Below, in pieces: positions 10,858 through 30,909 of a stretch of DNA of 64,000 nt; the stretch's first letter is position 1, and each line of letters starts with the position of its first letter. The position numbers and the translations under genes are program-made. This DNA is from Heterodera schachtii. Lineage: Eukaryota; Nematoda; Chromadorea; Rhabditida; Heteroderidae. The notes under the pieces were generated by a model. It worked only from the letters and a program-made list of their open reading frames with translations. It was not told where the DNA came from and searched no databases. Location of the stretch: NCBI GenBank assembly GCA_023374025.1, contig SIJG01000023.1, positions 743,382 to 807,381 of the forward strand. Direction: 5' to 3'.

Positions 10858-13800
10858 CAAAGAACTGTCTGTGCAGGGGCCCAGTGTTGTGCCGTTGAAA
10901 TCGCAGCGTGCCAACGAAAAGGAAAAGGACGCCACGCAAACCCGAACTCCTAAAACGGCACAACCTTCGTCTGCGCATGGCATCGGACCATCCTTGGGTA
11001 AGAAATAAGTTTGGGTGGAAAATCTTAGACAAAAGGCTTTCTTTACCAGTTCGGCATTTAATTCAAAAACGATTATCCGCTTGTCTCTTTCAATTTTAAT
11101 TTAAACCGTTTGTTTTTTATAATCTTTAATTAGTTCAAAAAACAGTTAAACATTTCCATGGACATTTTTAGTTTTTAATTTAATGATAATTTAATTTTAA
11201 AATTTATTTTTAATTTAATTATATTATTTCTTCACTAAAAAAGGAAAATTAAAATTTACTTTTTTATCAAATTAATAATTAATTACATATTTTGTATATA
11301 TTTATAATATTGAATTTATATAAATCTTTTAATTTTTTAAAAATAATTATTTCAAACTAAAGAAAATAAATTATTGTTTTTTTTTTCAAATTAAATAATT
11401 ATATTTTCACATAATTTTATATAGAATATGTTTTATTAAAATAATGCATTTTGTTTCAGACTCATCAGACCAACCATTGTCCTCCACCGCCCGTCGTTGC
11501 CAGCCGCGCAGAAGTGCCAGAAAGGATGCCACTGACATTCAGTGGTTGGTTTAACAAACAAAAAAATAAACAATAAATTTAATTCATTTATTTTTTTGTT
11601 GTAGCGAGAATTTGACACCGCCACGCCCCAAAAACACGGTGAGCAAATTCGGATTTTTTAGAATTATTTATTGGGAATTTTGAGAAATTGAAATTTTTAA
11701 TTTTTAATATGAATCAAAAAACAATTTTAAAAAATGATGCATATTTTTGAATATTTTATAAAAATTTTTATCAAATATTTTTTTTTTGTTTTTTCTCAAG
11801 AATTCCGCTTCTGCTGATCATGTTCCAGACAAAGCATCCACATTCAAAAATTTTTTAAATTGATCATTTTTTTCTTTGTAAAAATTTTTGGTTTAAATTG
11901 TCCCCTTATTCAAAACGAAACTTTTAAATATTTAATGTATTAAAAAATCATGAACAGGAGCGAACTACGTCCGGTAGCGGAAGGCGACGCGTTGGCAGCA
12001 CCGCGGCGGACCGGCAAGCACAGGCGGCAGCAGCGGCTTGCGCTGCGGGCGAAGAAGCACCAAACGAGGAGGGGCGACATGACGTGGCGGTGGTGACAAA
12101 AAAGAATGCAATTTTGGTAAAAAAATTTCTAATTTATTGGATATATTTTTCGGGGTAAACACAATTGCGAACTTTTCGTCAAAATATAATATTTTTTTTT
12201 CATTGTTTATTCACATCTTCAAAATCTTTTACTTTTTAATTTCTTTTTTTGAACTTTTTTATTTCTGTTTTTTAAAAGACCTGAACACATCCGGCACACC
12301 GGCACGGATTGTCAAAAAAAAAACTGCAGTTTTTGGAAAAAAAATTTTTATTTTAAATTCAATAAAATTTTACATCTTTTCATACTGTTGCCCTCAAATA
12401 GAGGAAAAGAAAATTTTTACAGTAGTTCAAATCTTGAAAGGGATTTTTACGGCATTCAATTAACAAATTTAAATAAATAATATTTTTAAAAAATAATTTA
12501 AATTTACAAGTCAAATTTGGATTTCCAGGCCAAGCTGAAAAAACGTGGCGACACGAGCATTAGGGCATTAAAACGACGAAGCGTGCGCCCGGCGGAACCA
12601 TCAACTGATTTTCAAAAAGGTAGATATTAAAAGAAAAGTGGAAAAAATTAAATTATATTAAAATAATTAGTTTGAATTTTATTTAAAGCGAAAAGGGTGG
12701 AAGTTTTGAGTTACAAAAAAAAAACGGCGCCCCCAAAACACCGAGGAAACATAACTCCGCCGGCCGAAACTCCGCGAGACATAACTCCGCCTAGCAAAAA
12801 AAAATTAAAAATTTAGAAATTTTGCAAGAAAAAATCTTAGAAAATTCCAAGAGGAAAATATTTTCAAAGAATTTTCCAGCTTTTTTTTGAAAAAAACTTA
12901 GTTTTTCATCATTAAGTTTTGAAAAAATCGCTGGACATTTTTAGGAATTTTTTTCTTGATTTTTCTAAGAAAAAATTTTTCTATTATTTTTTTCTTGAAA
13001 AATTCTGTTTAAAAAGAATTTTTAAAATTTTTTGGCGGTTTCGCCGGTAGAGTTATGTCTCGGCGGAATTTTGTCCTGCTGCGACAAAAAAAAAACACCT
13101 AAATCTGAGCAAATTGAACTTGAAAATTTGTTTATTTTCGACTTAACGGGTTAGGGATTAATAGCGTAAAAATGAAATGTCACACTGTAAAATTTTTAAA
13201 TTACCGCTCAATGGTTCCATTAATTTTCAGAATTCGATGAACTCCGAGAACTCTGCGACCAGAAAGCAGTCGGGACTTGGGATGACTTCGAGAATTCGGC
13301 GGGGTAATTGATGGATTTTATTTTTTATAATATAAAATTATAAAAATTAAACATTTTGGTCAAGGATGGGATGAAAAAAAATAACAAAAACAAAAATTTT
13401 GGTGAAGAAAAAGAAATTGGCTAAAAAAGTGATTGCGTTAAAAAATATATTTTATCGCGTTTTTGATTAAAAATTTTTGAATTTTAAATGATAAATTCAA
13501 AAAAGGCTGAATTTATTAATTATTGACAAAACCCCCCAAAAAATTGCAGATTCGATTTCACCGAATGGACCAAAATTGGAGAGGGGGCATTCGGCGAAAT
13601 CTTCAAAGAACCCCGTGATGGCGCTTGCATTGTGCTGAAGGTGTTTTGTTTTAATGATTTAGCTCTTTTTCAAAATGTTTTTCAAGTTCATCCCATTTGC
13701 GGCCAACAAGGACCATTGTTCGAAGCTCGTCAATGGAGACCACCTGAAATCAGCAAAATTCGTCTTCAACGAGCTGTTCACCGCCAAAGAGCTAACAAAG

Positions 13801-14929
13801 CTATCCGAGGACACCGGCAATGGCTTTGTCACGCCATCATTCACTCAATTGCGCATGAGCCAAATCGTAAGAGGTAGTTGTTTAATGGAGCGGCATTAAA
13901 ATTTGCGACTAATTTTGGCTAATGCATATTTATTTTTTAACGGATATACATTAAATAGAACATAAAAAAGTTGTAAAAAAATGTTTGTGAAACTTCAAGT
14001 GCTAAATCATCTTTCCGTTTAGGGTGTTTCCCATCCAAATTGCTGACGGCCTGGGATGCCTTCAAGACGGCAAAGCCCGAATTGGCGGAGAACGACCGGC
14101 CCGACACTTATGACGATGAACGACTGCATTTCTTGGTCATTGGCCTTTCCTATGGAGGAAAAGACCTAGAAAAATTTCAGGTAGCTTTCAAAAAAATTAA
14201 AATGAAAAAAAAAATTTTCGCAGATCAAAAATGGCGGCGTCTGTTACTCCATCTTCCTCCAAATCGCCTACACCCTTGCGATCGCCGAACACGTGCTCGC
14301 CTTCGAACATCGGGATATGCATGCCGGCAACCTCCTCGTGGAGCAGTGCCCGCCCGACGAAAAAATTTGGTAAGTAGCAAAAAACAATATTTGGGAAAAA
14401 ATGCAAATGTTCAAGGTACAAATGCCAAGGAAAACAGATCGCTGTGCGTTCAAATGGGGTGCGGGCCTCCATTATCGACTTTTCGTTATCGCGTTTGGAA
14501 AAAAGTGAGTACTCAAATTTCCCTTCTCATTAATTTCTCGGTTTCCCAAACCCAGAAGGTGTTCGGTTCTTCGTTGATCTCAGCCAAGATCCGGGCCTTT
14601 TCGAGCAAGATGGTGTCAACGATGGTGGCGACTACCAATACGACGTGTACAGGATGATGAAGGCGATCAGGTGGAGAAAAGAAAAAGATTTTTTTCTTAC
14701 ATACAATATTTTTTTTAGCAACAACAATTGGGCCTCATTTTGGCCTCAAACGAATGTCTACTGGACGGGGTACGCGGCAAAGAAGCTCTTTAACAACCGC
14801 TTCATCAAAGGGAAGAAAAAAGAGGCGATTGACAAGCTCTTCAGAAAATTTGAAAATTTTGTAACGATTCGTGATCTCATTGACGATGCTGATTTTTTGT
14901 CTGTGTTTGCTCAATTTTTATCAAAATAA
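10858..14929 (+). CDS. Haspin-like serine/threonine kinase
   Basis: Exons: 10858-10997, 11460-11544, 11605-11638, 11958-12116, 12529-12619, 12689-12709, 13231-13303, 13550-13640, 13687-13873, 14023-14180, 14224-14369, 14416-14504, 14556-14670, 14719-14929; all phases agree. The first six encode a basic, Ser/Ala/Arg-rich, probably disordered region. The rest is a haspin-type kinase: glycine loop KIGEGAFGEIF, the VLK lysine, LKSAKFVFNEL, AWDAFK ... ENDRPDTYDDERL, GGKDLEKFQ, catalytic loop EHRDMHAGNLLVE, and IIDFSLSRLE in place of the canonical DFG. The C-terminal lobe has YDVYRMMKAI and NNNWASFWPQTNVYW. Haspin phosphorylates histone H3 Thr3 and recruits the chromosomal passenger complex in mitosis. 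The start codon is not resolved; the upstream FN3 exons join in frame. Stop overlaps a possible AATAAA. Confidence 0.88.
12240..12465 (+). repeat. Segmental duplicate of the region around 7740-8245
   Basis: It carries a copy of the exon start gacctgggcacatccggcac (here with aa for gg) and the downstream intron sequence with ccctcaaatagagga and gggatttttacggca. The unit with ccctcaaatagagga also occurs twice at 8110-8250. The copy is cut by an A-run and is not coding. Confidence 0.65.
12716..13090. repeat. Inverted repeat with gagacataactccgcc ends in a haspin intron
   Basis: The left side holds cataactccgccggccgaaa and a second cataactccgcc; the right side holds the inverted ggcggtttcgccggtagagttatg. 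Lies in the intron 12710-13230 and has the look of a small foldback element. Confidence 0.5.
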
Positions 14930-15228
14930 ATTTTTATTTTCGTTACCATAAAATTCTTAAGGGGCAAAAAAGAAAGCAAACAGGCTGACTAACAACAAAA
15001 CTTGAGTGCCCAAGCTTTAGGGAACTAATACAAATCTTTTTTATACAACAAACTGTCCCGACTTTAATATTTTGAATGTTGGTTTAATATTAGAGAGAAA
15101 GCATCAAATACACTTAACAAATAAGCATTTACTCATCAGACAAAGAAACCAAATAATATATCGATTTTTTTTTAATTTTCTTTTTCTTACTCATCAATTT
15201 ATTCATCCATCAAACCACTTCATTCATC

Positions 15229-19005
<3,777 letters not shown>

Positions 19006-19024
19006 TTTCTTTTATTTTCTTAAA

Positions 19025-19034
19025 CTGTGAAAAT
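19025..19034 (-). promoter_or_regulatory. Probable spliced-leader acceptor of the PABP gene
   Basis: On the minus strand ttttcacag precedes the start codon by about 20 bases, a good nematode acceptor with no upstream coding exon in sight. It could instead end a 5' UTR intron. Confidence 0.5.
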
Positions 19035-19692
19035 GTTGGTAGAGGGAAGAAGTTCCTTATCAAGTTTTCGTAAAACGAAAACAAGGAAGAAACAAACGAT
19101 TATGATGGATTAATTTGAATACAAACTTTATTAAACAAAGAGAAAAACCAAACCCTTTTATCAGAGAGAAACGCGAAGGAACAAAGTTGGATGGATGTGT
19201 GTTTTTTTTAGGTAGCTTTTTGTTGTTTTGTCAATTTTTTTGTTGTTTTATAATTTTGTCGATTTTTTTGTTTTGTATTTTTAGATAGCAATAAGATGAA
19301 ACAGAAATATACCCTAAATAAACTGTTTAAATTCCGAATTTGTAGGTTGATTGAAGCCAATAACAGGGGAAAATAGACAAATAACGCTCACAGCCTTTCA
19401 CTTAACGTGATTTCGAAACCAAATGCTGATGAAATGAATCAACGGACGAATAAAAAATATACAGTAGACAAATTAATAAAATGTATTCGTTGCAAAAAAT
19501 TTTAAATTCAAATATAATAAATCATAAGTAGGAGAAAAGCGAGGATGCGCGCACATCGCAACTAGCGAAGTACTTTCATTTTCCAGAAATTCGGCTTTTA
19601 TCTAATTTTAAATAGTACAACTTGATGACAATTTGCAAAAAAAAAACAAAAACAATGGGAACAATTTAATTATTGTCGAATGAAAAAAGTGA
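19035..19692. other. Intergenic DNA between PABP 5' end and the protease 3' end
   Basis: AT-rich with T-runs and tttgttgtttt motifs. The PABP promoter should lie in the left part; no distinct promoter element is recognisable. Confidence 0.5.
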
Positions 19693-21995
19693 TTAATTTG
19701 CAAGGTTTTCTGTTTTAGGTGTTGGATTGATGGGAAGTAAAAGATTGAAAAAATCTTTTTTACTCCAAAAAGATGGAGATTTCCAAGCACACCAGCCTCC
19801 GTTCAGTATTTCCGACAAATTTTCTGTTCCCGTGTAATGCGGATCCAAAACCAAAAATTGGCAATCGCCAAGCCGCACATTATAATCAACACCGAGAATT
19901 GTGTGTGCCAATTGACCACCGCCTGTAAAAATTTGTTTTAAGCATTAAAACTGTTATGTTTTGTCAATTTTAAAGAAAATTTTAAATTTTGAATGATGGT
20001 GGTGTCCGATGTGCTAAGTTTGACGTCACCAAGGAAAATTTAATGTCTTTTGACCAACTTTTCATAAAAAATGTTTCCTATGCATAAAAAGTGATAGTTC
20101 AAAAATGTGTGGGACCCGACACTTAGGGAACCCGACATTTGGGGACCCGACATTTGGGGATCGAACGTCTTTTGGGGATCCGACATTTGGGGAACTCGAC
20201 ATTTGGGGACCCGACTTTTGGGGACCCGACATTTGGGGATTTTATTAAAGCAAAAAAAAAATTTTAAAATTTATCCCAAATTAGGCAAATTTACGACTGC
20301 TTTAGCCAGAGTTAATTCCATTGAAAGAAAAATAAAAATAATATTTTCTAAATAACTCTAATTCCGGACTCTAAGAAACAGAAAAGATGACCTCGGCATT
20401 TTGTTGCTGTACGCAATTAGACAGTAAAGTCGCCTTTAACCTTTTCAATGCCCTTGATGAATTTCTGTTCCCGTTGGCCCTTGGGAAAGGAGTTTTAAAT
20501 AAAAATTGGAAAGGGTGTATTGTACATACTAAAATGTATTGTGATTTGTCAATTGTTGTGGTTAGTATGGGCTCAAAATTCTGCTACCTCCTCGCGGTGA
20601 GTCGGGAAACGAAAAATTTATGGCAAAAAAAAATTCATTTACCAAACAAACTTTCTTTTCGTGCGTTTCAGTTGAGCCGAAATTTTGAATCACAAGGATT
20701 TAAAAAGAACTCTAGACGGGACCTTAGGTTTTAGAAAATGGAATGGGACGGAACCAGGGGACAGGGACTCCCGTTTCTCCGGCGCTCCCGGTCCCGGCAT
20801 CAAAATGGAATGGGACGGAACCAGGGGACAGGGACTCCCGTTTCTCCGGCGCTCCCGGTCCCGGCATCAAAATGGAATGGGACGGAACCAGGGGACAGGG
20901 ACTCCCGTTTCTCCGGCGCTCCCGACCCCGGCAACTTTTCCAAAAAAAAAAACCGGGAACGGGAGGGCACTCACCAATCATCACAGGTGCTCCGCCATTC
21001 TCGAAATGATAAATGAGAGCCCGGGCATGTTCTGCCAAATCAGCACCGCTTTTGGACGAAAGAATTTTGGCATTGATGCCGAACATTGTCTCCAAGCAAA
21101 AGCTCAATTCCAATGATCCAATCCATTTTTTACTGCCAACAAAATTTGACTGCTTGTCACCAATGTCAACAAGACACTGTTAAGGAAAGTGGGAAATGTT
21201 TGCCAGAATCAAAAGTCGGATAAAGTGCAATAAATGGATGCTTGTTGGGGGTACTCCCAGCGGATTGGTTGTATTTTTTGTTTTCCGGTTAGGTAGTCTA
21301 GCGATTTTTCATTTTTTTCAATGCTTATTTTTGGGTCAAATAAAATTCGTACAATAGGATTTCGTATAAATTTTTAATTTTTTTTTTTCTTAAAATGAAT
21401 TTTTTTCTAGCAAAAATTGAAAAATTAGCAAAAAAAAAGATTTTTTTTTTTAAATTTTCAATGATTTTCTCAAATTTCTTTAAATTAAAATATTATTCTG
21501 ACTCGACTCATGCCAACCTGCTGAATTTGTTGATGAGATGGAATTGCTTTTGTCGCATCAATGTAATTTTGAAATTTTAGCCATGAACAAACAGTTTGAA
21601 AAGACCGATATGCACAACCCCAACCAATGTCATCAACATTCTGTTGCCCATAATGGTAATAAGCGTACTTTCCGCAAACAATCGCATATTTATGTTTTGG
21701 TTGTACTGAAAGCAAAAAAAAAAGAATAAATTTTGGCTTCTTTTATGGGTTTCAACTTTTTTGTTCAAATTTAGGTTACCATAATTTTTAAGAATTCAAA
21801 AAAAAATTTCTTGGAGAATCCATCAGCAAAAGTGGCCATTTGTCCGATGGTGTTTATCTGTTTATTCTCACTTTTTATTCCGTCGTGCGGAGAAATTATT
21901 AAACCAGCCATTTCCTTCGAAAAGGGCTCAAATTTGTCATCACTTGTGGCAGAAACAATAGCATCATCATCAGCCGAAATTGGTTCTTCATTCAT
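19693..21995 (-). CDS. UFM1-specific cysteine protease (UfSP)
   Basis: Transcript-order exons: 21995-about 21777 (start ATG, acidic N-terminus [14 protein letters not shown]), 21705-21518, 21176-20975, 19922-19693. The protein has [28 protein letters not shown] with the catalytic Cys, [41 protein letters not shown], and [10 protein letters not shown] with the catalytic Asp and His, then [20 protein letters not shown]. This is the peptidase C78 fold, which matures UFM1 and removes it from targets at the ER and ribosome. It is closest to the catalytic half of UfSP2, without its long N-terminal domain. The join between the first and second exon does not agree in phase with the visible GT site, so that boundary is unresolved. 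The last intron holds a partial TIR element and a 67 bp minisatellite. Confidence 0.85.
20109..20612 (+). mobile_element. Partial copy of the tandem-repeat-arm TIR element
   Basis: Shares the tandem units (acccgacatttgggga), the spacer, the core cccgttggcccttgg and the inner segment cctcctcgcggtgagtc with 2745-4588, in the order left arm, core, start of right arm. The outer right arm is missing. It lies in the last intron of the UFM1 protease gene. Confidence 0.75.
20735..20935 (+). repeat. 67 bp GC-rich minisatellite, three copies
   Basis: Copies start at 20735, 20802 and 20869 with aaaatggaatgggacggaac and contain cggcgctcccggtcccggca. The copies are nearly identical, which implies recent amplification. 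Because 67 is not a multiple of three, all frames stay open by chance. Confidence 0.9.
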
Positions 21996-22273
21996 AATTA
22001 ACTTTTAAATTTTTCTCAAAATTGTGGAATTTTCAACACAGATTAAAAAAATAGATAAAAGGATGGTTTTTATAAAACCACATTTAATTATTATAAAGTA
22101 TAAAAAACATACATAAATTTCTTACAATTAGACATTTTTTTGGTAAGATCGTTGATTTATTAAAATAGAAAAAATTACACATTGTTATAAATTGAAAAAA
22201 AAATCGCTTTCTTCTGAAATAATTTATAGCCAAATACAAATCACAAAACACATCGGTTCATTCGCCACAACGA

Positions 22274-25200
22274 TTACCATTCGGCCTCACCAGTGCATTT
22301 TTGAAAGCAAAAATCTTTTCCACGAATTTGCATTACCTGAAAAAAGGACAAAAATTTACAATGATTGGTGAAAAATGTGCAGAATTTGGCAATAAAATAC
22401 CCCATCTTTGAGAGTAAATTTCCATTTGTTGCGAGCTCTGTGCACCTGGAACATGATGGAATTATGCAAAACAATAAGGAGCAAAAAAAAAACATTTTAA
22501 AATTAGAAATGGGATGGAAAAAAATTTCTTTTTATTAGAAAAAACCCCTAAGAAAATTCGAAAAAGAGGGGGGGGGGGGGGGGCAAAAAGCCTTAAAAAA
22601 CTGCCAAATCCCCGAACACTTCATGAGCTCCTAACAGAATTAAATTAAATTTTTATTTCAAATTTCTCATGTACACCAAATTCGGGAAGAGCAACCCAAA
22701 TTCAAAGCACTTCAATTCACCTTTTCAAATTGACAAACAACAACATTGTCAGCGTCGAACAGTGTGTCCAAGTCTTCATCATCACTTTGATCGTCCCCCG
22801 AGTTCAACGGCTCTTCTTCCTCCGCCTGTTAAATGAAATTACAAATTGGTAATATGTATTAGAAAAAAACCCGTCTCATTAGCAACCCACATTTTAATAA
22901 TCGTGTAAATTTCTGATCAATTAAATTAGACAGACTTAATTATCACACCAATGAAAACTTGAGTGGACTACGTTTCCCGTACGATTTTTTTTTAAATTTT
23001 CGGTTCAAAATTTAAAAAAAAAACTTATTATTCATCACAATACTTTAAAAAAATCAGTATTAATTTTTCAAAATGTTTTCTAAAAATTTTTAAAGACCAT
23101 TTTTAAAAAAACTGGTAATTAGAAAATTTTTAAAAAAATCTCGGAGTGGGGGGGGGGGACGAATTGCTCCCCCGAAACACACCCCGTCTTCATTTTGGTC
23201 CTCCGCCAGTCCGTATTTAATTGCCGCCATCGTCGGGTCCTCTTCATCTTCCCGGTCTTCTTCCTCCGAGCTTTCGTCCGTCATTCCGGGTGCCGCCGCC
23301 GCCGCTGTTTTACCCTTTCCCCCGTCAAGTTGGGCAATTTTTAACAGCGACAAGCGACGATTTAATGATGATGATGATGTCCTCGATTTCTTCTCCTGTT
23401 GCAATCGGCGTGAAGTGTCATCATCATCACATTTATTCCACCTCATTCGCCTCAATCCGTCAACTTAATGCAAATTTTTGTCAGAAAAATTCCTCATCCT
23501 TTCTTTCAGTTCTTATCCCTTTTTTCACTCCATTCTCCTGAATCTTTTTTTAGGACGATTTATGACTGATCACGTATTTACAATTTTGTTTTTCTAAAGT
23601 AAACAGCTCAGCGCATTAGCCGTTACCCCTGGATTCTGAAACTTTTTTAAAAAATCTTAATTTAAAAAAATAAATTTTCTTGCAATTTTATGTACGAAAA
23701 AAAAAATTATTTTTGGCGGGAAATGAGCTGCGCCCAACCCACGCAGTTTAAAATAAAAATGCAAGTTTTCGTAAGCAGTGCATAAATTATTTTTAAAAAG
23801 TTTAGGAGGGGAGAGATGACAAAAGTGATAAGAACTGTTGTTTTTGATTATCAATCGTTGTTTTTAACCGGTAATATTTGCATTGACATGGGAGTCAATC
23901 CGCGCGCCACACCGCCCAACACCACCACCACCGTCCAACTGTGGCAATTGGTTAATGCCGCCACTACCTGACTCCATTTTCATGGCCACTGTTGTTGGCC
24001 TCTGTTGTTGTTGTTGTTGTTGCTGCTGTTGCTGGTGGTGGTGGTGACGTTGTTGCTGTTGTTGTTGCAGTTGTTGTTGGTTGTGAAAAATGTTGGCATT
24101 AATCAGTCCGTTGGTCATCAAACTGCGCATGTCCGGCGGCTGTCCAACAAATTGCATCGCGGCATGTGCAGCAGCACCGGCTGTTGTTGCACCATCGCCG
24201 CCATTATGATGCTGTTGTTGTTGCTGCTCAATGTTGGCCAACGCGTTCATTTGTCCACTCGCGGCGGTGGCAAGCAGAATCAAATTCTGTGCTCCGCCAG
24301 GTCCATCTGCACACAATTGGATGGACAATGAATTGTTGGCAATTGATTAAAAAAGTATACGAAGAAGGGAACAATTCTCCTCCGTCCGAAAAAATCACTT
24401 ACAATTAAAAAATTTTCAAAAAAAACCGCAATTTTTTTTGAAAAATTTCTAATTTCTAATTTAATTTTTTTTTTTTTTGAATTTTTGGAAGGGGTGGGAA
24501 ATAGTGCACCCTGCGAACATACCGATTATGGCGTATTGGGTGCCGGGCACCATACGCAGAGCATTTGGCTGAAGAATGTTCGAGTTCTCGATGCCTGATG
24601 CGAGCAGTTGGGCGGGAAGGCCGAGCAATGGAACGCCAGCATTTTGAAGCTGAAACTATGAACAGAAGCAAATCAGCCAAGCGATGGATTTGAAGAAAAT
24701 TCAAATACCACATTTAAATGGTCCAATAATAGGGGGTTGGGGACCAAAAATTTTGAAAATTTAAGATTTTGTTAAAAAATGACCGCTTCCCCCATCCATT
24801 TAATATATGGTACCGTAAAATAAATTAATGGAATATTTTTCTTAATTCATTGTTGTTTTTTCTACATTTGGGTTTTCAGATTAAAAATTCAAGTTGCCGA
24901 AAAATTTTGGATCCTCTCCAAAACCGAACTCTAATCACAAAGCAACAAACAAACACCTGTTGCTGCTGCTGATGGGTCTGCTGCAAAATACTGCTCAATT
25001 CTGCTGCTCCCATGGTGCTGCTGCTGTTCAGGAGCTGTTGTTGTGCTTGTTGTTGTTGTTGTTGTTGCAGGTGTTGTTGCTTGACAACCGCAGCAGTTGT
25101 TGTTCCAGCAACATTTTGTTGCTGTTGTTGTTGTTGTTGATGATTTGTTGTGAGGAAACGGTGTTGTTGTTGTTGTTGTTGCTGGTGTTGTGTTGTTGCA

Positions 25201-26777
25201 ACTGATGAATGTGTGGCGGCGGATTGGACAGAAACTGGCGGCGGAATTTGTTGCTGATGACCACCACCAGCAGCAGCAGACAACAACAATGATGACTGAT
25301 TGTGTGAATTGGACGACGACATATGCGCAGCAGTACCGCCCACCTAATTTTGCCATGAAAATAAGCCCAAACCAAGCTAGCAATTTGTTTTTTTCGTAAT
25401 TTGCTACCTAATTAGCGAAAGATTAATTCGTTTTACATAGAAATCTGAATGAAGCAAATTCGGGAAAAAACAAAATTGCAAAAATTTTTAGGTGTTGTCA
25501 AATCGAATAATCTATTTCTGGTGAGTTTATGAGTCGCTCTGATCAGGGAATAAACATTCTTTTTGACCAAATCCAAATCCCTAACTACTACTAGAACAAG
25601 AATTAAAATAAGGAAAATTTTCGATTAATTGAATTAGAGTTAAGGATTTGGATTTAGTCGAAAATGGATGAAAGATTCACGATAAGTGTGATCCAAAAAA
25701 TAATAGCTAATTCAATTTTTCACGATTTATCATGCCAAAATTTTTGCAAACCCAAAGGATCTCTCTCGCCCGATTTGATTTATATACTGAATATTTTCAA
25801 AATCCACAAGTTTACAACTAGCACAACACAACATCATCAACTTACTGTCATATTGTTTGTTGCGGTCACATTTTGTTGCCGTTGTTGTTGGTGTTGCTGC
25901 TGCTGCTGACGAGGGGCTGTTGTTGCGGCGCTCTGTCTGAGAGGCGGAGGAGGCACTTGCTGCACAGGTTGTTGATGGTGAATGCCACCCTTGCCGGCAA
26001 CAACATTATTGTGCCCATCCAAATCCACGGCACCGCTTGCTCCCAATTTGGTTTCCCATGTCTAAACAATGGCGAATAACAGGCCTAATGATTCGAATTT
26101 GTCACTTTATTTGTTCTTTTGGATAATAGTTAAACACAGATTGCACCTTTCCCCTTTTTCGAATAAAAATGCAAACTTTAAAAGTCCTCAAATATGTTTG
26201 CTGCTGGGGCTTCTGATCACGAATATGATCAGATTAGGAAAATCATTGATTTGAAAATGATATTTTCGAAATTTTGATCAAAATGTCTATTAGGCAAACA
26301 AAGAGACGACGTGAACAGTGAGATGATCATCGAACAATAACAAAAACTAACAATCACATTTATTACCCAGTCCCAAGAAGAATGCAGTATAAAAAGAACG
26401 ATGGACGAGCCACTCATCGATCTTCTTTTTTTCACTGTCTTTCCAACCGTTATAAAATAGGCAGTTTTGATCATATTGATCAGAATCTTCGAAAATCTCT
26501 GATTTCCAAAATCAATGATAGCAAGTCTGATATCATATTCATGATCATAAGCCCCGAAAACCTCCGAGTTCTCTTTTAAAACAGAAAAAAGATTTTTTTG
26601 CTTTTTGGAGCCCATTCTCCAGTTGTACCCCGCTTCCTGAGGATTTCTGCTTTTTACAGCGAAGCTGTTTTTAACCTTTTTGAGCTGTTGTAGAATATCG
26701 ACATCAACACCCTCATCAAGGAATGCTTCTCTCACTTGAACTATCACATCATTGATTACGCCTCGATAAGTGTCGTC
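22274..26777 (-). CDS. TFIIA large (alpha/beta) subunit
   Basis: Transcript-order exons: 26777-26676, 26061-25846, 25343-24957, 24655-24523, 24306-23869, 23463-23183, 22825-22721, 22445-22401, 22336-22274, all in consistent phase. The N-terminal helix bundle is clear (TYRGVINDVIVQVREAFLDE, then LKKTWETKLGASGAVDLD). The middle is a long polyQ/His/Gly region. An acidic segment (EEEEPLNSGDDQSDDEDLDT) leads to the C-terminal beta-barrel: ADNVVVCQFEKVHRARNKWK, FTLKDGVMQIRGKDF and the end GEAEW. TFIIA binds TBP on promoter DNA for Pol II initiation; the large subunit is cut by taspase in animals. The first coding exon with the start Met was not found and must lie upstream of 26777. The gene has unusually many CAG/CAA runs (Q7 to Q12). 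Confidence 0.9.
26213..26548. repeat. MITE-like sequence with degenerate inverted ends
   Basis: The left end (cacgaatatgatcagatta, aatcattgattt) is echoed in inverted form at the right end (aaatcaatgat, tctgatatcatattcatgat). It spans about 335 bp inside the TFIIA intron 26062-26675. Confidence 0.5.
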
Positions 26778-27512
26778 CTTTTATTAGGTAAATGATTTTT
26801 ATTTCATTGTTTATGTATATAAACAAAAAACCCACAATTCCATATGATCCGTGCTGAGACATTGCATTAACAATAAATATTAAAATATTTTCTGTCAACT
26901 GTTAATCATGTATATGGATGGTGTTTATACTGTTTACACACATTTTCGGTTGCACCATTTTTACTTTAAAATGTCAAGTCACGGAAAACATGTTTCCAGA
27001 GTTTTAAGGTCGCTAATGATAATACCTACGTATCTTACACCACTTTCGGCCAATTATCCCTACGAACTCGAATAACAAAAACCAAAACTTAAAAAATTTA
27101 ATATCAAATTTTTGTTCGGGTTCTGTTTGTGTTAGAGTTGGACATTGATGTTAAGATTCATTACAAACAAACCAATCCAATTAATTTTGAATAATTTCTT
27201 TTGGCATTATATTGCCAATTTGAATTTTCCCACAAATAACATTCCTTTGTTGTTGTTTTTTTTGTTGTTGTTGTTAAGCCCAATCAATGCCTGGCCATCA
27301 TTACCAATGCCAAGCATTTTTTCATTTTACCATCTGCTTAAACACTTAAAGAAAAAAATAAATTAAATAAAAGCATTGTTGTGTTAGTTATAGCAATAAA
27401 ATTTTATTGGAACTGTGGGCTTTATCCAATTATCCACCATGAATCGCAATAACACAAACAAAAGCACGACTTGAACGGGTTTAAACAGCTTTTGTTGCGC
27501 TTTTACCGCAGA
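26778..27512. other. Divergent intergenic region, TFIIA and Src-like gene A
   Basis: Should hold the first TFIIA exon and both promoters, which face away from each other. AT-rich; a (gtt)n stretch lies near 27249-27275. Immediately before the kinase ATG, ttttaccgcag ends at 27511, one base from the start codon: a likely spliced-leader acceptor. Confidence 0.5.

Positions 27513-30909
<3,397 letters not shown>

Noticed and set aside
20685..21116. Open frame of about 140 codons rich in Gly, Pro and Arg
   Set aside because: It runs through a 67 bp minisatellite and into the antisense of a UFM1 protease exon.
24005..25205. + strand poly-Leu/poly-Val open frames
   Set aside because: Antisense of the CAG/CAA runs of TFIIA.
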